The notes beneath the pieces were generated by a model that was not told the DNA's origin, did no database searches, and saw only the letters and a list, made by a program, of their open reading frames with translations. A DNA stretch of 64,000 nt from Variovorax beijingensis (lineage in GTDB: Bacteria > Pseudomonadota > Gammaproteobacteria > Burkholderiales > Burkholderiaceae_C): the NCBI RefSeq assembly GCF_007828835.1, contig NZ_VIVL01000011.1, positions 180,394 through 244,393 of the forward strand. The letters are read 5' to 3'. This document shows, in pieces, positions 38,124-47,670 of this stretch; the first letter of the stretch is position 1; the number at the start of each line of letters is the position of its first letter. Made by a program: the position numbers and the translations under genes.

Positions 38124-38458
38124 TGATCGAAGTCACGCTCTGCTGCTCGCCCGCGCCGCGCGAGGTGTTCGAGCAGGTGCTGCGGCTCGCGCCCGAAGCC
38201 ACCGTGGCCGATGCCGTGAAGGCCAGCGAGCTTGCGCAGCGCTTCCCGCAGCTGGATTGGCGCGAGGCCATGACGCCGGGAATCTGGGGCAGGGAAGTCG
38301 GCTGGGACCAGCCGCTCGCGGACGGCGACCGCGTCGAACTGTGCCGGCCTTTGGCGGTCGATCCGAAGGTGGCGCGCCGCGAGCGCTTCCAGCGCCAGGG
38401 CGCGCGCGGCACCGGTCTTTTTGCGAACCGCCGCAAGGGCGGCAAGGCCGGCTACTGA
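38123..38458 (+). CDS. rnfH: RnfH-family protein
   Basis: This 111-residue protein has a ubiquitin-like beta-grasp fold and is encoded after ratA as usual. Landmarks are IEVTLCCSP at the start and RVELCRPLAVDPKVARRER near residues 71-89, which is the RnfH C-terminal signature. Function remains unknown. It overlaps ratA by one base. Confidence 0.9.
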   Translation: MIEVTLCCSPAPREVFEQVLRLAPEATVADAVKASELAQRFPQLDWREAMTPGIWGREVGWDQPLADGDRVELCRPLAVDPKVARRERFQRQGARGTGLFANRRKGGKAGY

Positions 38459-38473
38459 ACCGGCGCGAGCCAC

Positions 38474-38986
38474 TTACTTGCAGTCGCTTTCGATGATCGA
38501 CTGAAGGCGCTTCTGCTCAGCGGCCCGGGCCGCGTCGTCCATGATTTCGCGCTCGCCCTTCGCGTTGATCTTGGCCACGCGGATGCCGCTGTCGAAAGTG
38601 GCCTTGCCCTGGCGCGCCCGATCGCAGTTGTCGGCCTTGGCCTTGGCGTTCTTTTCCGCTTCGGCGGCCTGCTTGGCCTTTTCCTCGGCCTGCGCCTTCT
38701 TCGTCTTTTCCTCGAGTTCCTTGTCGACGCCCGCGGGCTTGGGCGCGGCCGCGGTCTTGGGGGCCGCCGCGTCGGGCGCATCAGCCTCGGCAGCGGCCGG
38801 CGTCGAGCCGCCTCGAGGCGGTGGAGAACCCGCGCGGCGCAGGATGTTCTTTTCCGGCACGTCCGTCGGCGGCGGCTGGTCGCTGAAGACCTTCTTGCCG
38901 TTCTTGTCGATCCATTGCCATTGCGCGCTGGCCGACAGCGGCAGCAGGCAGACACATCCCAGTACGAGCCAATGCGCGAATTTCAT
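38474..38986 (-). CDS. DUF4124-domain secreted protein with coiled coil
   Basis: This 170-residue protein has a signal peptide (cleavage near 21, SASA-QW), then the DUF4124 motif WQWIDKNGKKVFSDQPPP (22-41). A Pro/Ala linker and a Lys/Ala/Glu coiled-coil region (about 85-120) follow, then a C-terminal segment with two Cys (near 122 and 169). It is exported to the periplasm. The function of the family is unknown. It is convergent with rnfH. Confidence 0.8.
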   Translation of the reverse strand: MKFAHWLVLGCVCLLPLSASAQWQWIDKNGKKVFSDQPPPTDVPEKNILRRAGSPPPRGGSTPAAAEADAPDAAAPKTAAAPKPAGVDKELEEKTKKAQAEEKAKQAAEAEKNAKAKADNCDRARQGKATFDSGIRVAKINAKGEREIMDDAARAAEQKRLQSIIESDCK

Positions 38987-39138
38987 GCGGTGAGTTTAGC
39001 GTTGCCTTACGTTTTGCAACACGGCAGGGACCGCCTTTCGCTGCCGCCAAGTGGGGAATTGGCTACGTTTCGCCGTCCGGCCGGGCACGCGGAGGCCGGT
39101 CGAAGCCCCCGCCAGGGCGGGTAAGTACCGACGGTCGC

Positions 39139-39144
39139 TACAAT
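39139..39144 (+). promoter_or_regulatory. -10-like box upstream of guaB
   Basis: TACAAT lies 21 bases before the guaB ATG, with a GGAG ribosome site between them. No -35 consensus lies at the right distance. The same TACAATCCGTC string occurs upstream of ratA (37646), where it also sits in the expected -10 position. Confidence 0.4.
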
Positions 39145-39165
39145 CCGTCTTTTGGAGCTTCACCC

Positions 39166-40635
<1,470 letters not shown>

Positions 40636-40639
40636 GTCC

Positions 40640-40695
40640 AATCTGGCCTGACTTTCCACGTCTGGCCAGATTGGCATTAGAATTCAGGCCAGATT
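40640..40695. promoter_or_regulatory. Candidate operator array and promoter of the Phd/VapC-type module
   Basis: A perfect 12-bp inverted repeat, AATCTGGCCTGA (40640-40651) and TCAGGCCAGATT (40684-40695), surrounds a perfect 10-bp palindrome TCTGGCCAGA (40661-40670). A further TTCTGGCC half-site lies just before the start codon. A promoter TTGGCA (40671-40676), 18-bp spacer, TTAAAT (40695-40700) is embedded, so a bound antitoxin would block polymerase. Confidence 0.75.
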
Positions 40696-40712
40696 TAAAT
40701 TTTCTGGCCCAA

Positions 40713-40961
40713 ATGCAATCCATCGGCATCGCTGAAGCCAAGAACAACTTCTCGGCCCTGATCGACCTGGTCGAGAAGGGCGAGGAGGTTCGCATCACCC
40801 GCCACGGCAAGGAGGTGGTGCGCATGCTGCCGGTGCGGCGCAAGCCGGTCATCACCGACGAGCAGATCGAGCGCGAACTCGGCCAGATCGACGCGTTGCA
40901 CGCCACCATCCAGCCAGGCCGCCCCATGCGTGCACTGCTCGACGAAGGGCGCCAATCGTGA
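40713..40961 (+). CDS. Phd/YefM-type antitoxin
   Basis: This 82-residue antitoxin is Phd/YefM-like: the N-terminus MQSIGIAEAKNNFSALIDLVEKGEEVRI is the standard DNA-binding fold with AKNNFSALI, and the C-terminal part (about 50-82) is acidic and would wrap the toxin. The ATG at 40713 was preferred to an upstream start because the family begins there and because operator repeats fill the preceding sequence. No good ribosome site is seen. It overlaps the toxin gene (GTGA). Confidence 0.88.
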   Translation: MQSIGIAEAKNNFSALIDLVEKGEEVRITRHGKEVVRMLPVRRKPVITDEQIERELGQIDALHATIQPGRPMRALLDEGRQS

Positions 40962-41392
40962 CAGCCTTCGTCATGGACGCCTCCGTCACCGCCGCCTGGC
41001 TCTTGCCTGACCGGGCCAGCGAACACACCCGCAAGCTCTACGCCGCCATCCGCCGCGACGAGGTCGAGCCGCAGGCGCCCAATGCCTGGCAATGGGAGTG
41101 CGCCAACATCCTCGCCAACGGCATGCGCAGCGGCCGCATTCCGACGTCGGCAGTCGAAGGGCTGTGGAGCGTGCTCGACGCCATCCGCCATCGCGTCGAG
41201 CTGCACGAGCTCGCACCCGCGCAGCACAAGGCCGTGCTCGCGGTGGCCATCGATGCCGGCGTGTCGCAGTACGACGCGGGCTACCTCTGGCTCGCCAAGT
41301 CGCTCAATCTCCCGCTCGCCACCTTCGACGAGCAACTCATCCAGGCAGCGCCCAAGGCGGGCGTGAAGCTGTTCGACATTTCAACGCTCTGA
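40958..41392 (+). CDS. PIN-domain toxin (VapC-like)
   Basis: This 144-residue PIN-domain ribonuclease has the acidic active-site residues Asp7 (FVMDASV), Glu45-type residue in WECANIL, Asp near 105 (SQYDAGYLWLA) and Asp near 121 (ATFDEQL). Such toxins cut specific RNAs and are held inactive by the cognate antitoxin. The GTG start overlaps the antitoxin stop. guaA starts 12 bases after it, so guaA may receive read-through from this operon. Confidence 0.9.
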   Translation: MTAFVMDASVTAAWLLPDRASEHTRKLYAAIRRDEVEPQAPNAWQWECANILANGMRSGRIPTSAVEGLWSVLDAIRHRVELHELAPAQHKAVLAVAIDAGVSQYDAGYLWLAKSLNLPLATFDEQLIQAAPKAGVKLFDISTL

Positions 41393-41404
41393 GTCCCAAC
41401 GTCC

Positions 41405-43024
41405 ATGCAACACGACAAGATCCTCATCCTCGATTTCGGCTCGCAAGTCACGCAGCTCATCGCGCGCCGCGTGCGCGAGGCGCATGTGCTCAGCGAGGTG
41501 CACCCCTGCGACGTCACCGACGAATGGGTGCGCGAATACGCGGCCGACGGGCACCTGAAGGGCGTGATCCTTTCGGGCAGCCACGCGAGCGTGTACGAAG
41601 AAACCACCGACAAAGCCCCGCAGGCCGTGTTCGACCTGGGCGTGCCGGTGCTCGGCATCTGCTACGGCATGCAGACCATGGCGCACCAGCTCGGCGGCAA
41701 GGTCGAGGGCGGCCACAAGCGCGAGTTCGGCTTTGCGTCCGTGCGTGCGCATGGCCACACCGCGCTCTTGAAGGACATCGCCGACTTCACCACGCCGGAA
41801 GGCCACGGCATGCTCAACGTGTGGATGAGCCATGGCGACAAGGTCACCGAGCTGCCGCCGGGCTTCAAGCTCATGGCCAGCACCGACAGCTGCCCCATCG
41901 CCGGCATGGCCGACGAGGTGCGCCGCTACTACGCGCTGCAGTTCCACCCCGAAGTCACGCACACGCAGCAGGGCAAGGCGATCCTCGAGCGCTTCGTGCT
42001 CGGCATCTGCGAGGCCAAGCCCGACTGGGTCATGCGCGACCACATCGCCGAAGCCGTGGCAAAGATCCGCGAGCAGGTGGGCGATGAGGAAGTCATCCTC
42101 GGCCTCTCGGGCGGCGTCGATTCGAGCGTGGCGGCCGCGCTGATCCATCGCGCCATCGGCGACCAGCTCACCTGCGTGTTCGTCGACCACGGCCTCTTGC
42201 GCCTGAACGAGGGCGACATGGTCATGGAAATGTTCGCGGGCAAGCTGCATGCGAAGGTGATCCGCGTCGATGCGAGCGAGCTGTTCCTCGGCAAGCTGGC
42301 GGGCGTGAGCGACCCCGAAGCCAAGCGCAAGATCATCGGCGGCGAATTCGTCACCGTGTTCAAGCAGGAGGCCGCCAAGCTCAAGGCGGGCGATGGCGGC
42401 CACAAGGGCGCGACCTTCCTGGCGCAGGGCACGATCTACCCGGACGTCATTGAATCGGGCGGCGCCAAGAGCAAGAAGGCCGTCACCATCAAGAGCCACC
42501 ACAACGTGGGCGGCCTGCCCGAGCAGCTGGGCCTCAAGCTGCTCGAACCGCTGCGCGACCTGTTCAAGGACGAAGTGCGCGAACTCGGCGTGGCCCTCGG
42601 CCTGCCGCCCGAGATGGTGTACCGCCATCCGTTCCCCGGCCCGGGCCTGGGCGTGCGCATCCTCGGCGAAGTGAAGAAGGAATACGCCGACCTGCTGCGC
42701 CGCGCCGATGCGATCTTCATCGAGGAGCTGCGCAACTTCAAGGACGACGCCACCGGCAGGAGCTGGTACGACCTCACGAGCCAGGCTTTTACCGTGTTCC
42801 TGCCCGTGAAGAGCGTGGGCGTGATGGGCGACGGCCGCACCTACGACTACGTGGTCGCGCTGCGCGCCGTGCAGACCAGCGACTTCATGACGGCCGACTG
42901 GGCGGAGCTGCCGTATGCGCTGCTCAAGAAGGTGTCGGGGCGGATCATCAATGAAGTGCGCGGGATCAATCGCGTGACCTACGACGTGTCGAGCAAGCCG
43001 CCGGCGACGATCGAGTGGGAGTGA
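41405..43024 (+). CDS. guaA: GMP synthase (glutamine-hydrolysing) GuaA
   Basis: This enzyme converts XMP to GMP with ATP and glutamine. The 539-residue protein has a class I glutamine amidotransferase domain (about 1-200) with Cys86 in GICYGMQ and His in FHPEV, an ATP pyrophosphatase domain with SGGVDSSVA near 235-243, and a C-terminal dimerisation domain ending PPATIEWE. The gene is complete, and the 3' end is a known integration site for genomic islands; accessory DNA begins right after it. Confidence 0.97.
   Translation: MQHDKILILDFGSQVTQLIARRVREAHVLSEVHPCDVTDEWVREYAADGHLKGVILSGSHASVYEETTDKAPQAVFDLGVPVLGICYGMQTMAHQLGGKVEGGHKREFGFASVRAHGHTALLKDIADFTTPEGHGMLNVWMSHGDKVTELPPGFKLMASTDSCPIAGMADEVRRYYALQFHPEVTHTQQGKAILERFVLGICEAKPDWVMRDHIAEAVAKIREQVGDEEVILGLSGGVDSSVAAALIHRAIGDQLTCVFVDHGLLRLNEGDMVMEMFAGKLHAKVIRVDASELFLGKLAGVSDPEAKRKIIGGEFVTVFKQEAAKLKAGDGGHKGATFLAQGTIYPDVIESGGAKSKKAVTIKSHHNVGGLPEQLGLKLLEPLRDLFKDEVRELGVALGLPPEMVYRHPFPGPGLGVRILGEVKKEYADLLRRADAIFIEELRNFKDDATGRSWYDLTSQAFTVFLPVKSVGVMGDGRTYDYVVALRAVQTSDFMTADWAELPYALLKKVSGRIINEVRGINRVTYDVSSKPPATIEWE
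43002..43024 (+). other. Putative island attachment site in guaA 3' end
   Basis: The last codons of guaA (PPATIEWE and stop) are the usual integrase target in bacteria that carry islands at guaA. A tyrosine integrase fragment starts 301 bases downstream in the typical orientation. No second copy of this end was seen to the right edge, so an attR, if present, lies outside. Confidence 0.45.
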
Positions 43025-43325
43025 AGTCAGGTCCTTCGGGGACTATCGCCTAGTATCGAAAAACTGCCGTAACGTGTTGATTTAAAAGGAAATACGTCAC
43101 GGCATCTATCGGTGGCTATCGCCGGCCAGCAAAACGGGTTGACGGTAGAACGGACGGTAAGAACCGGAGGTCGGATTAAGACCCTCCCGTTTACTATTGA
43201 GACCAAACCGGTCTTTGACGGTAAATGTCTCCTCGGGAAAGCTTGTTTTATGCGGCTTTCCGGGCATCGACGGGTCTCCTAACCCCTGACGGTAAAAGCC
43301 GTCACGAAACAGGAGAAAAACCTCG
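43025..43325. other. Non-coding island end with GACGGTA repeats
   Basis: These 301 bases contain no convincing gene. GACGGTA occurs four times (43141, 43153, 43218, 43289), the last two within TGACGGTAAA, followed by its partial inverse GCCGTCA at 43298. The pattern is like arm-type or excisionase sites next to a phage-type integrase. A GGAG ribosome site precedes the integrase start. Confidence 0.5.
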
Positions 43326-43994
43326 ATGCTTACCGACACAGCACTGCGCAACCTGAAGCCTAAGTCGTTGACTTATAAGGCTTCTGACCGGGATGGGATG
43401 TACGTGACGGTATCGACCGCCGGTACCGTCACCTTCCGCTACGATTACCGTCTCAACGGGCGACGTGAGACCCTGACCATCGGCCGCTATGGCGCTGGTG
43501 GCATCTCGCTGGCGCTGGCCCGCGAAAAGCTGCTCGACGCCAAGAAGGCCGTCGCTGCTGGCCGTTCCCCGGCGCTGGAAAAGCAGCGCGAGAAGCGCCG
43601 GCTGACCGCGGCCAAGAACTTCGGCGACATGGCCGTCAAGTGGCTGGCGGACGCCCGGATGGCCGACAGCACGCGTGCGATGCGCAAGCACGTCGTCGAT
43701 CGAGACATCCTGCCGGCGTTCCAGAATCGGCTGCTCAATGAAATCACCGCTGATGACCTGCGGGCTTTGTGCGGCAAGGTGAAGGCACGCGGAGCGCCTG
43801 CCACGGCGGTGCATGTCCGCGACATCGTGAAGCAGGTCTATGCCTTCGCCATCCTGCACGGCGAGAAGGTGGACAACCCGGCCAGTGACGTGGCGGCCGC
43901 CTCGATCGCGACCTTCGTGCCGAAAGACAGGGCGCTTTCGCCGGTGGAGATCCGGCTGGCGTTTCATCAGTTGGAGTCCAGATGCCTGGCTTGA
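43326..43994 (+). pseudogene. Tyrosine integrase, catalytic half missing
   Basis: The first 222 residues of an island-type tyrosine integrase are present. The N-terminal DUF4102 arm-binding domain (about 1-85, with GMYVTVSTAGTVTFRYDYR) and core-binding domain (about 98-185) are intact. The frame leaves the family after ALSPVEIRLAFHQLE and stops seven residues later, so the catalytic Arg-His-Arg-Tyr domain is absent. It cannot recombine. The break, followed by unrecognised sequence to 44210, indicates a deletion or replacement. A full gene would be about 400 residues. Confidence 0.85.
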
Positions 43995-44184
43995 CGGGCG
44001 AACCCATGTGCCGACGTTGCAGCCGGAGAACGTCCCGGTGCCAGTGCTCAGCGCGGCATTGTGAGGCGGGGGCTGCATGATGACTGCATCGGCACTCGCG
44101 GCCACTGGGCAGCGGTCGGTTTGCTTTTATCGGAAAAAAATCACTCAAGGTGACTCTTTTCCGTTCCTGTCAAACCACTCGGCT

Positions 44185-44213
44185 TTGACGGTGGTTTATG
44201 AATCTGATATTTT
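44185..44213 (+). promoter_or_regulatory. Promoter of the AbiE module, possibly leaderless
   Basis: TTGACG (44185-44190), 17-bp spacer, TATTTT (44208-44213). The predicted start of transcription is about 44220, at or next to the ATG at 44221. No Shine-Dalgarno site is seen upstream of that ATG, so translation may be leaderless. Confidence 0.5.
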
Positions 44214-44234
44214 GAGCACCATGGATGCTCAAAA
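44210..44234. promoter_or_regulatory. Candidate operator over the abiEi start codon
   Basis: A perfect 9-bp inverted repeat, TTTTGAGCA (44210-44218) and TGCTCAAAA (44226-44234) with a 7-base centre, covers the end of the -10 box and the ATG. AbiEi-type antitoxins repress their own operon by binding inverted repeats in the promoter, so this is a good candidate site. Confidence 0.7.
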
Positions 44235-45042
44235 TTCAGGAAAACTGAACCAGCTGCTGGCCGAACTGGGCGACACGCGCCTGGTGTCCAGCCGCTGGCT
44301 GCGGGCGCATGGCTATTCCAACAGCCTGGTCGCGCGCTATGTCGCCAGCGGTTGGCTGGTGTCGCCCGCGCGGGGTGTCTACCTGCGCAAGGGAGGGCGA
44401 TTGCAGTGGGAGGGCATGGTCCGGAGCCTGCAGCTCGGGGAGGGCTCGTCGCTGCACGTCGGAGGGCGTTTTGCGCTGACCCTGCAGGGACACGAGCACT
44501 ACCTGCGCCTGGGCGATGCCGGGACGGTGACCCTCTACGGGCCGAACCGACCGCCGGGCTGGGTGGACAAGCTGTCCATGGCGCAGCGCTTCGAATACCT
44601 GGGCAAGGGGCCGCTCGATCTGCCTGCCGTCTCGTTCACGGACGACATGTCCGAGGCGGCACTGTCGGCGCAGGGGCTGGCCTGGTACCGGGCCGGGCCC
44701 AGCACCGACCCCCTGGTGTGCTCCTCGCCCGAGCGGGCGATGCTGGAGCTGTGCGATGGCGTGTCGGATGCCGCAGGGGTCTACGAGGCCGATGCGCTGA
44801 TGCAGGCCATGACCACGCTGCGGCCGCAGCGGGTCGGCCTGCTATTGCGGCATTGCCGCAGCATCAAGGCCACGCGGCTGTTCCTGGCCCTGGCTGATCG
44901 CCATCGGCATGCATGGCTGGCGCATGTGTCGCTCGAAGGCGTTGACCTGGGCCGAGGCAAGCGCGCGCTGGTGCCCGGTGGGCGTCTGCATCCGACCTAC
45001 CAGATCACCTTGCCAGGAGACCTCGATGAGCACCTGGCTTGA
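44221..45042 (+). CDS. AbiEi-family antitoxin/repressor
   Basis: This 273-residue type IV toxin-antitoxin component has an N-terminal winged-helix domain (about 1-60, VSSRWLRAHGYSNSLVARYV and the wing GVYLRKGG) and a C-terminal antitoxin domain. It represses its operon and counters the AbiEii nucleotidyltransferase without binding it directly. The ATG at 44221 matches the family start; a longer frame to 44077 has no supporting site. It overlaps abiEii by 17 bases. Confidence 0.88.
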   Translation: MDAQNSGKLNQLLAELGDTRLVSSRWLRAHGYSNSLVARYVASGWLVSPARGVYLRKGGRLQWEGMVRSLQLGEGSSLHVGGRFALTLQGHEHYLRLGDAGTVTLYGPNRPPGWVDKLSMAQRFEYLGKGPLDLPAVSFTDDMSEAALSAQGLAWYRAGPSTDPLVCSSPERAMLELCDGVSDAAGVYEADALMQAMTTLRPQRVGLLLRHCRSIKATRLFLALADRHRHAWLAHVSLEGVDLGRGKRALVPGGRLHPTYQITLPGDLDEHLA

Positions 45043-45973
45043 CCATTGGGACCGGCGCTATACCGACCGCGTACGACTGCTGGTCGAGATCCTGCCGGTG
45101 CTTGCGCAGGAGCCGCGCTTCGCGCTCAAAGGCGGCACGGCTATCAACCTCTTCGAGCATGACCTTCCGCGTTTGTCGGTGGACATCGATCTGGCCTGGC
45201 TGCCGGTGCATGACTATGCCGAGGATGCGGCGCTGATCGCAGAAGCGCTCGCGCGATTGGCCGATGCGATGCGCGCCCGTCCGTTGCAGTTGCAGGTCCA
45301 GACCTCGGCGGGCGAGGGCGCAGGGACGGTCACGCGGCTCGTGGTCAGCCGCGGCCGTGCGCGCGTGCAGATCGAAACGACGCCCGTCATGCGCGGCACG
45401 GTGTATCCGGTGCGCAGCATGGTGGTGCGCCCGCGGGTGGAGGAGGTGTTCGGCTTCGCTGAGGTGCAGGTGTTGGACTTCGCCGACCTCTACGCCGGCA
45501 AGCTGGCTGCGGCGCTGTCTCGGCAGCATCCACGCGACCTCTTCGATGTCGGCCTGCTGTTGCAGGACGAGCGTGCGGATGAAGCACTCTGGCGCACCTT
45601 CCTCGTGTACCTGACGTGCAGTCCCAAGCCGGCCTGGGAGGTGCTGGCGCCGCGCGTGCCTGCGGCTTTCGAGGCCACCTTCGAGGCCCATTTCAAGGGC
45701 ATGACGACCGAGCCCATCGAGGTCGGGGCCTTACTGGAGAGCCGCGAGCGCCTGTTGGCGCGCGTGGCTGCGTGGCTGGATGAGCCGTCGCGCGCCTTCC
45801 TGCAATCCATCGAGGATGAGCAGCCGGATTTCAGCTTGATCGGGCTTGCCCATGCGGCAGATCTGCCCGGCGTTCGGCGCAAGCTGCACAACCTGGCGCA
45901 GCGCACGGCGGCCAAGCGTGAGGCAGATCGGGGTCAGTTGATGGATGCACTGGCGCGCATCACGGCGCGCTGA
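45026..45973 (+). CDS. AbiEii-family nucleotidyltransferase toxin
   Basis: This 315-residue DUF1814/AbiEii protein is a nucleotidyltransferase toxin linked to phage abortive infection. The catalytic motif is LKGGTAINL (34-42) with DIDL (53-56), and the conserved Lys159 and RDLFD (170-174) complete the active site. All key residues are present, so the toxin looks functional. It starts inside the antitoxin gene, typical of the abiE operon. Confidence 0.9.
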   Translation: MSTWLDHWDRRYTDRVRLLVEILPVLAQEPRFALKGGTAINLFEHDLPRLSVDIDLAWLPVHDYAEDAALIAEALARLADAMRARPLQLQVQTSAGEGAGTVTRLVVSRGRARVQIETTPVMRGTVYPVRSMVVRPRVEEVFGFAEVQVLDFADLYAGKLAAALSRQHPRDLFDVGLLLQDERADEALWRTFLVYLTCSPKPAWEVLAPRVPAAFEATFEAHFKGMTTEPIEVGALLESRERLLARVAAWLDEPSRAFLQSIEDEQPDFSLIGLAHAADLPGVRRKLHNLAQRTAAKREADRGQLMDALARITAR

Positions 45974-46007
45974 TGCGGCGAGAAGACAAGCAGATGGAGC
46001 GATGGTG

Positions 46008-46256
46008 ATGGTTCACGATTTCACATTGGTCTGTGCGCTGAATCTTGAGCTGGATTCGCAGGATGAGGTCATGCGCCGGCTCGCAGGCAGTGACTGTGCC
46101 GATGCCACGGTGGGCTGGGGGCGGCCTGGGCATGTTGCTCTGGCGTTCAGCCGGGAGGCGATGGATTGCAATGCGGCGGTGGCTCTGGCTGTCGCTCAGA
46201 TGGCGCAGGTCCTGCCGGGAGCATTGCTGGTCAGGACAGAGGCAGGGTCGCCTTGA
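46008..46256 (+). CDS. Small protein, possibly the N-terminal half of a DNA-binding protein
   Basis: This 82-residue product (MVHDFTLVCALNLELD...) resembles the N-terminal half of small island proteins that normally continue into a helix-turn-helix; here the frame ends right after the LLVRTEAG strand. The family impression comes from memory of such proteins, not from a search. The ATG at 46008 is preferred to 46002 because it is eight bases from the GGAG at 45996. It follows abiEii by 34 bases. Confidence 0.5.
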   Translation: MVHDFTLVCALNLELDSQDEVMRRLAGSDCADATVGWGRPGHVALAFSREAMDCNAAVALAVAQMAQVLPGALLVRTEAGSP

Positions 46257-46282
46257 TGTTCACCGAATTGAGTTGAGAACGC

Positions 46283-46616
46283 TCACCTGACGGGTCGGTA
46301 CAGGCGTTGCCTGACGTCCGGGCCGACAGGTGTAGTGGACTTCGCTGCGTGCGAGGCTTGCTTGCGTTCTTCGATCCATGCTTCGACTTCTTCCAGATCC
46401 CAGACGACGCAGCGGGGCGTGAGCCGGAAGCGCCTCGGGAACTCGCCGCGCTGCTCCATCTCGTAGACCGTCGTCTCGGCCAGGGGGACGATCTGGTGCA
46501 GCTCGTGCCGGCGAATGGTGCGACGAAAGAGCAGGGGAAACCTGGCAGGAAACTGCGGCAGGTTGTCATAGCCATCCGTACCCGGATGCGGTGCGCATTG
46601 CCTCGGCTGAGTTCAT
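46283..46616 (-). pseudogene. AlpA-family phage/island regulator, frameshifted
   Basis: A clear AlpA-type helix-turn-helix is encoded on the minus strand (HELHQIVPLAETTVYEMEQ, then RRFRLTPRCVVWDLEEVEAW), ending at the TGA 46283-46285. This frame is open back to an in-frame TGA near 46612 but has no ATG, GTG or TTG before the Met within the helix-turn-helix region. The only good start, ATG at 46616 (MNSAEAMRTASG), is in another frame that stops 16 codons later, so one extra base or a two-base loss near 46570 seems to have broken the gene. The ATG overlaps the stop of the LysR gene. Confidence 0.65.
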
Positions 46617-47539
46617 TGCCGTTTTAGAACCTCTCGCTTTGGCACTGTTTGAGCTTGTTCTTCGGATACTTCGAGAAAGCGGTGCAATACGGGGTTCTCG
46701 TTGCGGCTGTGGTAAGCCAAGGCGATACCTATGCGGGTATCCGCAGGGAGGTCCGCGATCGGGCGGAACACTGCGCCCGACGAGCGTTGATAGGGCGTGT
46801 TGGCTGCGGGGACCATTGCTATGCCTAGCCCACTGGCGACGAGCCCAAGTGCGGTCTGCACCTGTACTGCCTCCTGGGTGATGCGAGGTGCCACGCCAGC
46901 GCGCTGCAACACTTGGCTAACGGCAGTATGCAATCCGCCCACGGGTGACGGCGCATAGCCAATGAATGGCAGCCCTTCGAGTTCGGCGAGGGGAATGGCG
47001 GACCGCTTGGTGAGAGCATGGCCACGAGGCAGAGCGAGGCACAAGCGATCTTCCTCGACTAGCTGAAATCGCAACTCGGGAGGACGGTTGACCGGGATGC
47101 GGACAAAACCCAAGTCCAGTGTCCCCGTCTCGACCATCGACAGCAACTCGAGGTTGGTGCCTTCCCGCAGTTCCAGCCGCACCTTTGGATATTGCGGACT
47201 GAACGCTTGCACCAGCGTGGGCAGCAGCCGCACCGTGACGGAGCCGCTCACGCCGATATGCAGTGTGCCCGACTCGCCAGCAGTGGCCAGGCGCGCGGCT
47301 TCCTTGATCCCCTGGGCCGACTCAAGGCAGCGGCGTGCGGCCTTGAGCACAGCGTCCCCGGCGGCCGTGAGCCGTACGCCCCGGGACCCGCGGATGAAGA
47401 GCTTCGCGTCGATCTCTTCTTCGAGCTTGCGGATGGCGACGGACAGCGCGGGCTGCGCGATGAACAGGCGCAGTGCGGCAGCGCTGAAGCTGCGTTCCTC
47501 GGCCAGCACGACGAACTGGCGCAGTTGTCTGAGTTCCAT
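46613..47539 (-). CDS. LysR-type regulator of the catabolic operon
   Basis: This 308-residue LysR regulator has an N-terminal winged helix-turn-helix (about 1-60, MELRQLRQFVVLAEERSFSAAALRLFIAQPALSVAIRKLE) and an inducer-binding domain (about 90-295). The sequence is close to the BenM/CatM/CbbR-like aromatic or acid-responsive branch in general form. It is divergent from the Bug binding-protein gene, so it probably controls the 12-gene operon. The ATG at 47539 gives the standard start. A stretch with TATT-N6-AATA lies in the divergent region. Confidence 0.87.
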   Translation of the reverse strand: MELRQLRQFVVLAEERSFSAAALRLFIAQPALSVAIRKLEEEIDAKLFIRGSRGVRLTAAGDAVLKAARRCLESAQGIKEAARLATAGESGTLHIGVSGSVTVRLLPTLVQAFSPQYPKVRLELREGTNLELLSMVETGTLDLGFVRIPVNRPPELRFQLVEEDRLCLALPRGHALTKRSAIPLAELEGLPFIGYAPSPVGGLHTAVSQVLQRAGVAPRITQEAVQVQTALGLVASGLGIAMVPAANTPYQRSSGAVFRPIADLPADTRIGIALAYHSRNENPVLHRFLEVSEEQAQTVPKREVLKRQ

Positions 47540-47575
47540 TCTATATACAGGATTTATAGGAAAGTTCATCCAAAG

Positions 47576-47589
47576 TATTGGATTGAATA
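47576..47589. promoter_or_regulatory. Candidate LysR-binding site in the divergent intergenic region
   Basis: TATT-GGATTG-AATA is a partially symmetric AT-rich element of the T-N11-A type, located 37 bases from the LysR start and 82 bases before the Bug gene. The 130-base gap is AT-rich against the GC-rich neighbours. Confidence 0.45.
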
Positions 47590-47670
47590 TACCTAAGTTC
47601 TTACGATTGATGTTCCAGACAGGGTTCCGCCGGGCTCGCGGCGCACCGATACATCAATAGGAGACAAAGC

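Noticed and set aside
46231..46575. The 114-residue minus-strand frame over the AlpA region
   Set aside because: It is the wrong frame of the AlpA gene; the real helix-turn-helix is encoded one base over.
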